From an uncultured bacterium (GTDB taxonomy: Bacteria; Bacillota_I; Bacilli_A; RF39; UBA660): a DNA stretch of 11,004 nt. This document shows, one piece after another, positions 6,018-11,004 of the stretch; position 1 is the first letter of the stretch; every line of letters starts with the position of its first letter. Where the stretch lies: the NCBI GenBank assembly GCA_959020415.1, contig CAUERX010000039.1, positions 1 through 11,004 on the forward strand, given 5' to 3'. The notes beneath the pieces were generated by a model that saw only the letters and a list, made by a program, of their open reading frames with translations, did not search any database and was not told the origin of the DNA. Position numbers and translations under genes: made by a program.

Positions 6018-6380
6018 ATGAAAAATAATGCTTTTACTTTAATTGAACTTTTAGCCGTTATTGCTTTATTAGGTGTAATTGCTGTTTTAATTGGTACCGC
6101 TAGTACGAGAATTATTAAAAGCTCAAAAGATTCATTATATGAAAGCCAAATTGAAACTGTAAAAGAGGCAGCTAAAAAATGGACCATTGCCCATAGTGAT
6201 AAAATTGACAAAAACCCATACTCTTTAACTACTGAAATGTTATATACTGATGGCTATTTAGATAGTGCTACTGTTACTGATCCGAGAAAAAATGGTACCA
6301 ATCTTTGTGGCCCTGTAACTATTACTTATGATGATTATAAAAATAAATATTATTACGAATATAAACCAAGTCAATGTTAA
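6018..6380 (+). CDS. Prepilin-like protein, second of a pair
   Basis: This 120-residue paralogue of the preceding gene starts one base after its stop. The SD-like GGGG (6004-6007) lies inside the upstream gene, so the pair is probably co-translated. The N-terminus MKNNAFTLIE has the pilin motif, but Ala replaces Gly at the -1 cleavage position; Glu10 is kept. A hydrophobic helix runs from about 11 to 27. Shared landmarks with the first protein are EAAKKW (50-55), TDGYLDSA (78-84), and two Cys (97 and the last residue 120) enclosing a Tyr-rich strand. Together they could form a heteromeric pilus tip or a pseudopilin pair. Functional class is inferred from the N-terminus and cysteine layout only. 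Confidence 0.83.
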   Translation: MKNNAFTLIELLAVIALLGVIAVLIGTASTRIIKSSKDSLYESQIETVKEAAKKWTIAHSDKIDKNPYSLTTEMLYTDGYLDSATVTDPRKNGTNLCGPVTITYDDYKNKYYYEYKPSQC

Positions 6381-6411
6381 AACCTATACTGAAAGTAGTA
6401 TAGGTTCTTTT
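6381..6411. terminator. Convergent, possibly bidirectional terminator
   Basis: AACCTATACT (6381-6390) and AGTATAGGTT (6397-6406) form a perfect 10-bp stem with a 6-nt loop, followed by TTTT at 6408-6411 for the plus strand. On the minus strand the same hairpin encodes the last codons and TAG stop of the yigZ-like gene and is followed by a short T-rich stretch. It probably serves both converging units. Confidence 0.7.
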
Positions 6412-6968
6412 ATTAATATTTTTGTTTTATTTTCTAAAAAACTTTGAATATTTAAATAATTATCACAGCTTATTTTAAAAGAGTATTGAACTTTTTCTTT
6501 AAAGATTTTTTTAATTTCTAAATCTTTTAAATAATTATCAATTAATTTAGTATCATCGTATGAAAACTCTAATTCAATATAATATCCTTCAACCAAAGAC
6601 ACAATGTTTGCCTTATTAAGTGCTTCACTTACACTTTTGCTATAAGCTCTAACTAAACCGCCCGCACCCAATTTAATTCCTCCAAAATATCTAATAACAA
6701 TACATAAAACATTAGTTAATTCATTGTTTTGTAAAACATTTAAAATTGGCATACCAGCAGTTCCAGAGGGTTCACCATCGTCGTCACACTTTGAGTAATT
6801 AGATACAATGTAGGCTTTACAGTAGTGTGTAGCGTCTTTATAAAGCCGTTTATAATGTTCTACTTTTTCTTGAACTTCACTAGTTTCAGATATATTAACT
6901 AAAATTGTAATAAAACGCGATTTATTTACAATAATTTCATTAATAGTTTCACCTTTAATTGATTTCAT
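6384..6968 (-). CDS. yigZ: YigZ/IMPACT family protein (UPF0029)
   Basis: This widely conserved cytoplasmic family includes E. coli YigZ and B. subtilis YvyE; eukaryotic IMPACT modulates GCN2, but the bacterial role is not settled. The 194 residues show the IMPACT domain (about 15-125) with ATHYC (46-50), DDGEPSGTAG (63-72) and RYFGGIKLGAGGLVRAY (93-109). A DUF1949-like C-terminal ferredoxin-type half follows (about 130-190). Length is slightly under the usual ~200-210. Translation starts at the ATG read from 6968, preceded by GGTGAT (plus 6973-6978). The gene forms its own unit, converging with the prepilin operon and with a terminator of the next gene directly upstream. Confidence 0.93.
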   Translation of the reverse strand: MKSIKGETINEIIVNKSRFITILVNISETSEVQEKVEHYKRLYKDATHYCKAYIVSNYSKCDDDGEPSGTAGMPILNVLQNNELTNVLCIVIRYFGGIKLGAGGLVRAYSKSVSEALNKANIVSLVEGYYIELEFSYDDTKLIDNYLKDLEIKKIFKEKVQYSFKISCDNYLNIQSFLENKTKILIKEPILLSV

Positions 6969-6984
6969 TTAAATCACCATCCCA

Positions 6985-7013
6985 ATTATAATAAATCCCA
7001 AAATAAAAAGCAA
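6985..7013 (-). promoter_or_regulatory. Predicted promoter of the yigZ-like gene
   Basis: Read on the minus strand: TTGCTT (plus 7013-7008), 17 bases, TATAAT (plus 6990-6985). The start would be near 6978, about 10 nt before the ATG. The -35 overlaps the terminator hairpin of the upstream gene. Confidence 0.55.
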
Positions 7014-7030
7014 GGTATTATGTCCCCTGC
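7001..7030 (-). terminator. Short terminator of the pentapeptide-like gene
   Basis: On the minus strand GCAGGG (plus 7030-7025) pairs with CCTTGC (plus 7015-7010), including one G-T pair, around a 9-nt loop, followed by five T (plus 7009-7005) and three more. It begins directly after the stop codon at 7031-7033. Confidence 0.55.
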
Positions 7031-7510
7031 CTATGCAATCTTTTTCCCGGTTGGTATATGTTCAAATATAGCCATATCATATCCAACAACTTTATCTTGA
7101 GGGATAAAACAATCTGTGTCAATAAAACTTGCGCCTCTAATATCACATCCACAAAAAGATTTATCACTCATATTCATTCCATCGAAGTTGCACCCACGCA
7201 AATTTTTATTTAAAACAGTTTGTGGATCGACATCGGCATTAGTATTGCTGAAATTTGTATAAGTGACATCGATACCATAAAAATTAACCTCACTTAAGTC
7301 GACATAAGGTAAAATGCGCTTACCAGCTCTATCAATTTTTGTTAAACTTTTTTCGCGTGAAACATCATATTTTAAAAATATTAATTGTCTTAGAATATTA
7401 TAGTCTATTTTTCTTCTGACAAACTCTTCAGGATTACTTTTATAATCGTCTAAAGCGTCTATATAAATTTCTTCAATTAATTCTTTCTTTTGTATATAAG
7501 ATAATTTCAT
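7031..7510 (-). CDS. Small pentapeptide-repeat-like protein
   Basis: The 159 residues divide into a charged alpha-helical N-terminal half (1-60), a middle with degenerate pentapeptide repeats (about 69-90 and 100-132), and a short tail. Repeat units such as VDLSE-VNFYG and CNFDG-MNMSD, with a later GASFI, show the (A/C/V)-(D/N)-(L/F/M)-x-x pattern of right-handed quadrilateral beta-helices. No signal peptide or membrane helix is seen. Pentapeptide proteins include gyrase-protecting DNA mimics (Qnr/MfpA), but this one is short and irregular and the family is functionally mixed, so no function is assigned. The ATG (plus 7510) follows AGGTGG (plus 7515-7520). It is a single-gene unit, divergent from the YgjV-like gene. 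Confidence 0.72.
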   Translation of the reverse strand: MKLSYIQKKELIEEIYIDALDDYKSNPEEFVRRKIDYNILRQLIFLKYDVSREKSLTKIDRAGKRILPYVDLSEVNFYGIDVTYTNFSNTNADVDPQTVLNKNLRGCNFDGMNMSDKSFCGCDIRGASFIDTDCFIPQDKVVGYDMAIFEHIPTGKKIA

Positions 7511-7526
7511 ACAACCACCTAAATAG

Positions 7527-7554
7527 ATTATATCAGAAAAATAATTATATGCAA
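7527..7554 (-). promoter_or_regulatory. Predicted promoter of the pentapeptide-like gene
   Basis: Minus strand: TTGCAT (plus 7554-7549), 16 bases, TATAAT (plus 7532-7527) preceded by TGA (extended -10). The start would be near 7520, at the first base of the ribosome site. Confidence 0.5.
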
Positions 7555-7580
7555 ATTAGTAAATAAACATGAACGAACTA

Positions 7581-7621
7581 ATCACCAATCATAAATTTGA
7601 AGCTAATATATACTAGGTGAT
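7581..7621 (+). promoter_or_regulatory. Possible anti-SD hairpin before the YgjV-like gene
   Basis: ATCACC (7581-7586) is the exact reverse complement of GGTGAT (7616-7621), which is part of the ribosome site AGGTGAT (7615-7621) of the next gene. Pairing would hide that site behind a 29-nt loop. Six bases is short and chance is likely. It matters only if transcription starts upstream of 7581. Confidence 0.2.
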
Positions 7622-7624
7622 AAT

Positions 7625-8104
7625 ATGGCTCAAACTTTAGGGTTTATTTATGCTTTGTTTTTAATGTTCAGTAATTTTGGCAAGACTGCCAAACAAATCC
7701 TTTTACTCCAAACAGTATCATTCTTCTTTAAAGGTATCCATTATTATTTATTAGGTGGTATTTCAGGTTTTTTGACTAGTATTATTTCGATGATTAGAAA
7801 TATAATTTTTACCAAAATAAAAAGCAATAAAATATGGACAATAATCTTTATTTTAATTTATTTGGCCATTGGTTTTTTAACTTATACGACTTTTGGAACA
7901 CTACTTCCAATAATTGCTACTATTTTTTATACAATTATTGTTAATAAAAACAATCCTTCATATTTAAGATGGGGAATGTTTATTACTAGTGTTATTTGGT
8001 TTTTATATAATATTTATATAATTTCCTATGGTGGGATTATTACACAAGTAGTAATTTTAGTTTCTAACATAATTGCTATCATAAAACTTGATAAAAAGAA
8101 CTAA
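7625..8104 (+). CDS. YgjV-family multispanning membrane protein
   Basis: This 159-residue protein is very hydrophobic, with about six or seven membrane helices (roughly 2-16, 23-44, 46-63, 70-87, 91-106, 114-134, 137-154). It resembles remembered E. coli YgjV: the segment with GIHYYLLG followed by SMIRNIIFTK corresponds to GVHFFLLG and NAIRTLI, and LLPIIATIFYT corresponds to LLPVIGTI. The family is of unknown function; E. coli YgjV is an inner-membrane protein. ATG 7625 follows AGGTGAT (7615-7621). uvrC begins 33 bases downstream with no terminator between, so read-through into uvrC is likely, although uvrC also has its own promoter at the end of this gene. Confidence 0.75.
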   Translation: MAQTLGFIYALFLMFSNFGKTAKQILLLQTVSFFFKGIHYYLLGGISGFLTSIISMIRNIIFTKIKSNKIWTIIFILIYLAIGFLTYTTFGTLLPIIATIFYTIIVNKNNPSYLRWGMFITSVIWFLYNIYIISYGGIITQVVILVSNIIAIIKLDKKN

Positions 8105-8116
8105 TTAACTTATAAT
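8088..8116 (+). promoter_or_regulatory. Predicted promoter of uvrC
   Basis: TTGATA (8088-8093), a 17-base spacer and consensus TATAAT (8111-8116). The -35 lies in the last codons of the upstream gene. The start would be near 8121-8123, leaving AAGGAGG (8123-8129) at the very 5' end of the mRNA. Confidence 0.65.
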
Positions 8117-8137
8117 AGCTATAAGGAGGGAAGAAGA

Positions 8138-9898
8138 ATGATCCAAGAAAAATTAAACCTAGTTCCTCATTTACCAGGATGCTATTTGATGAAAAATGAA
8201 ATAGGCACAATTATCTATGTTGGTAAAGCCAAAGATTTAAAAAATAGATTAAATTCTTATTTTCATTCTTCCCATACCGGAAAAACAGCAAAACTAGTTA
8301 GCGAAATTAGAGATTTTGAATATATCGTTGTCTCAAGTGAAACAGAATCATTAATTTTAGAATTAAATCTTATTAAGAAACATGATCCAAAATATAATAT
8401 TCTATTAAGAGACGATAAAACCTATCCATATATTGAGCTTACAACGGAAAAGGTTCCAAGACTTTTAGTTGTTAGAAAACCTCATCTAAAAAAGAAAAAA
8501 ACTAGAATGTTTGGACCATATCCGAACGTTGTTGCCGCTAGAAAAACAGTCAATTTATTAAATAGAATATACCCATTAAGAAAATGTCGTACATATCAAA
8601 AAAGACCGTGTTTATATTTCCATATTGGTCAATGTTTAGGTTATTGTACTAATGAAGTTTCAAAAGAAAAAGTTGAAGCCATGGAACATGATATCATTAG
8701 ATTTCTAAAAGGCGACCATGAATTAGTAACCAATAAAATCAAAGAAGAAATAGAACTTGAAAGTCAAGAAATGCATTATGAAAAGGCTTTAGAATTAAAA
8801 GAACTTCTAGACTATATAAATATTACTTTAGTTAAACAAAAAGTTGAAATCAAAGATGAATTAGATCGTGACATCTTTGGTTACCATAGCGATAACAATT
8901 ACTTAAGTATTTTTGTTTTCTTCATTCGAGGATCCAAAATTGCCCAGCACCATCATGCTATCATTCCTTTAATCGATGAAGTTCCTGAAGAATTAACTAG
9001 GTATATTGCCAAATTCTATGAAACTGCTGTTTTACCTAAAGAAATACTTGTTCCAGAAATAGTGGATGATACTTTACTTCAAAGTTATTTTGATGTTAAA
9101 GTTAAGAAGCCAGAGAAGGGAACTAAAAAGAAATTAATTGAAATGGCTAATAATAATGCTAAAAGAGAATTGGAAGAAAAAATAACTTTATTACTAAGAA
9201 ATGAAAATAAAATAAATGAAGCCAATGAGGATTTAAGAAAAATTTTAAAAATGGACAAGCTTGAACGAATTGAAATCTTTGATAATGCTCATTTGTTTGG
9301 AACATATAATGTTTCAGGTATGGTTGTTTTTGTTGATGGTAAACCAGCCAAAAATGAATATCGTAAATATAAAATATCAGTTAACAAAAATGATGACTAT
9401 GGAACTATGAAAGAAGTTGTATATCGAAGATATTTTCGAGTTTTAAAGGATAATTTGCCAAGACCAGATTTAATTATCGTCGATGGCGGTATTGGTCAAA
9501 TGCACGTGGCTAAAGAAGTTTTAGATAGCTTAAATATGAATATAAAACTAGTCGGTTTAAAAAAAGACGACAAACATCAAACCAATGCCTTATTAACCCT
9601 TGACGAAGAAATTGCCATTGAAAAAAGAAGTAATCTATTTCATTATTTAGAAAGAATGCAAGATGAGGTTCATAATTTTACTATTAATTATCATAAACAA
9701 ATAAGAAGTAAAGGGGCATATGCAAGTGTTTTAGACACAGTTGCTGGAATCGGTGAAAACCGTAAAAAGGAATTATTAAAGAAATATAAATCACTTTCTA
9801 ATATTAAAAGCCAGACTAAAGAGGAATTACAAACCATTCTTCCAGAAAAGGTTGCCGAAGAATTATTAGAGGTTTTAAATAATTTAGATAGAAAATAG
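8138..9898 (+). CDS. uvrC: UvrABC excinuclease subunit C
   Basis: UvrC makes both incisions in nucleotide excision repair after UvrB loads on the lesion. All parts of the 586-residue protein are present and the length is typical. The GIY-YIG nuclease for 3' incision lies at about 12-95 (GCY with Y16, YVG at 27-29, R38, and a conserved Glu in the LILELNLIKK segment). Four Cys (150, 158, 166, 170) fit the [4Fe-4S] site known in E. coli UvrC. The UVR domain that contacts UvrB is near 196-232. The RNase H-like nuclease for 5' incision carries FDNAH (D382), IVDGG (D449) and a DEVH segment (H512). Helix-hairpin-helix DNA-binding segments lie in the last ~50 residues (VAGIGENRKKELL). ATG 8138 follows AAGGAGG. 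The phosphoesterase gene begins 10 bases after the stop. Confidence 0.98.
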   Translation: MIQEKLNLVPHLPGCYLMKNEIGTIIYVGKAKDLKNRLNSYFHSSHTGKTAKLVSEIRDFEYIVVSSETESLILELNLIKKHDPKYNILLRDDKTYPYIELTTEKVPRLLVVRKPHLKKKKTRMFGPYPNVVAARKTVNLLNRIYPLRKCRTYQKRPCLYFHIGQCLGYCTNEVSKEKVEAMEHDIIRFLKGDHELVTNKIKEEIELESQEMHYEKALELKELLDYINITLVKQKVEIKDELDRDIFGYHSDNNYLSIFVFFIRGSKIAQHHHAIIPLIDEVPEELTRYIAKFYETAVLPKEILVPEIVDDTLLQSYFDVKVKKPEKGTKKKLIEMANNNAKRELEEKITLLLRNENKINEANEDLRKILKMDKLERIEIFDNAHLFGTYNVSGMVVFVDGKPAKNEYRKYKISVNKNDDYGTMKEVVYRRYFRVLKDNLPRPDLIIVDGGIGQMHVAKEVLDSLNMNIKLVGLKKDDKHQTNALLTLDEEIAIEKRSNLFHYLERMQDEVHNFTINYHKQIRSKGAYASVLDTVAGIGENRKKELLKKYKSLSNIKSQTKEELQTILPEKVAEELLEVLNNLDRK

Positions 9899-9908
9899 GA
9901 GAACAACA

Positions 9909-10928
9909 ATGACCGAAAAAGATTACATATTATTACAAATGCTAGCATATAATTATCCACATGAAAAAATTGCGGCAGAATTACAAGAAAGTCCTAGACA
10001 ATTTTATCGCCGTTTAATGAATTTACGCCATAAAGGGTATGAATTTATCAGACAATTCGAAAGTGATGGACATACTAAGTATATTTTAAAAAAAGATGAA
10101 AAGAAAGCCGAAACAAATACTCAAGAGATTAAACTTCATAATACAGATACTTTAAGAGCTTTAGTTTATAGTGATGTTCATGTTGGCAACAAACTGGCTA
10201 ATCCTAGGTATCAACAACAACTTCATCAATTTTGTTTAGACCATAATATACACATCATGATCGATTTAGGAGATCATATCGATGGTATTAGAACAATGGG
10301 AGAGCAAACAATTGCAGACCCTAATAAGCAATTAGAAGAAATGTTAAAATATTACCCATATGATGAGCATCTTTTGACTTTTTCTCTATTTGGCGATCAT
10401 GAATATTGTGCTTATAAAGGCCGCGGCTTCAATATGGCTCTTGCTATTGAAGAAAAACGGCCAGATATAATTCCTATTGGATATGGTTTAGGAATTTTGA
10501 ATGTTGACAATGATCAAATAATTTTACGACATCCAATTCGCGATTTAAAATTCAAAACACCAAAACAAAAACTGGTATTAGAAGGGCATCATCATCAATA
10601 TCAAATGGCAGTCTTTAAAGATGGGTGCCGTGTAAGTGTTCCTTCTTGTAGTAATTTAATTATTGGAAGTGGTTCAGGATTTCCGAGTGCTCTTTTAATG
10701 CAGTTAAAATTAAACGATAGTGGACATTTTACTCATGGATATTTTACGCATCTTGGTTTACTTGGAAATGAACCATGCATACTTAGTGAAAGTAGTGTTG
10801 AAATGAGTTACCCACAAAATAAAGTGACTTATGAAGATTTCTTGTGTCCAAAGCAAGAAACTGAGACAATAATTCATGACCATGGACAAAGTGAAAAGTT
10901 TAATCGTCGATGGGGTCGTCAAAAATAA
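9909..10928 (+). CDS. Metallophosphoesterase with N-terminal HTH-like segment
   Basis: Residues 1-60 look like a helix-turn-helix/winged-helix unit (PHEKIAAELQESPRQFYRRL, then a short strand hairpin). A ~15-residue Lys/Glu linker leads to a calcineurin-like phosphoesterase domain (about 82-260). Its dinuclear-metal motifs are in order: SDVH (D89, H91), GDHID (D122, D125), GDHE (D163, H164), a His in LRHP (H208) and GHHH (H227, H229). The usual GNH motif has Asp163 instead of Asn, which could still bind metal but is unusual. The substrate is unknown; nuclease, phosphatase or nucleotide-cleaving activities all occur in this superfamily. AGGAGA (9897-9902) overlaps the uvrC stop and the ATG is 10 bases after it, so it is probably co-transcribed and coupled with uvrC. 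A DNA-repair nuclease role is tempting but only inferred from position. Confidence 0.85.
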   Translation: MTEKDYILLQMLAYNYPHEKIAAELQESPRQFYRRLMNLRHKGYEFIRQFESDGHTKYILKKDEKKAETNTQEIKLHNTDTLRALVYSDVHVGNKLANPRYQQQLHQFCLDHNIHIMIDLGDHIDGIRTMGEQTIADPNKQLEEMLKYYPYDEHLLTFSLFGDHEYCAYKGRGFNMALAIEEKRPDIIPIGYGLGILNVDNDQIILRHPIRDLKFKTPKQKLVLEGHHHQYQMAVFKDGCRVSVPSCSNLIIGSGSGFPSALLMQLKLNDSGHFTHGYFTHLGLLGNEPCILSESSVEMSYPQNKVTYEDFLCPKQETETIIHDHGQSEKFNRRWGRQK

Positions 10929-10960
10929 TATTTTATGATGCGCATTTATATACCCACCTG

Positions 10961-10993
10961 AACTTTAGTTAAAAAAATAACTAAAGTTTTTTT
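10961..10993 (+). terminator. Strong terminator ending the uvrC-phosphoesterase unit
   Basis: AACTTTAGTTA (10961-10971) and TAACTAAAGTT (10978-10988) form a perfect 11-bp stem with an A6 loop, followed by T to 10993. Confidence 0.85.
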
Positions 10994-11004
10994 GTGAATA
11001 TTGA

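Noticed and set aside
10938..10945. Palindrome ATGCGCAT after the phosphoesterase gene
   Set aside because: It is only 8 bases, with no flanking structure or second copy seen; chance is sufficient.

Overview
The window is AT-rich, tightly packed DNA from a low-GC Gram-positive bacterium. The best taxonomic clues are miaB followed by a CotE-type spore coat gene (a Bacilli arrangement), rpsP-khpA, strong AGGAGG ribosome sites, and extended -10 (TGn) promoters. Surface and prepilin proteins of the style seen here are, from memory, common in uncultured gut Bacilli such as Erysipelotrichia- or RF39-like lineages; that placement is inference. TGG is the only Trp codon and no reading frame needs recoding, so the standard bacterial code fits. 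There are no rRNA, tRNA, CRISPR or insertion-sequence features, and no gene-free gap exceeds 300 bases.

Layout. Positions 2-1276 hold the 3' part of a large modular surface protein (5' end outside the window), closed by hairpins. Next is miaB (1419-2831), a tRNA-modifying radical-SAM enzyme. It is followed by an unrecognised single-pass membrane protein (2910-4316) and then cotE (4391-4927). In Bacillus subtilis the order is miaB-ricA(ymcA)-cotE-mutS, so here the membrane protein sits where ricA would be, and mutS does not follow. A strong promoter then drives rpsP-khpA (5061-5584), a translation pair without the usual ffh, rimM and trmD neighbours. After a terminator comes a two-gene operon of small prepilin-like proteins (5648-6380).

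Two minus-strand genes follow as separate units: a YigZ/IMPACT-family gene (6384-6968) and a small pentapeptide-repeat-like gene (7031-7510). Divergent from them, a plus-strand run holds a YgjV-family membrane protein (7625-8104), uvrC (8138-9898) and a metallophosphoesterase with an N-terminal helix-turn-helix-like segment (9909-10928). It ends at a strong terminator.

How it fits together. Most of the window is housekeeping: tRNA modification, the ribosome, RNA binding and nucleotide excision repair. Three parts are accessory: the surface/pilin genes, the spore coat gene with a possible sporulation-sigma promoter, and the phosphoesterase co-transcribed with uvrC. No clearly new multi-gene defence or mobile system is visible. 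The points most worth checking are the cotE neighbourhood, the pilin pair and its possible link to the large surface protein, the HTH-phosphoesterase, and the very short predicted leaders with stop codons built into terminators.
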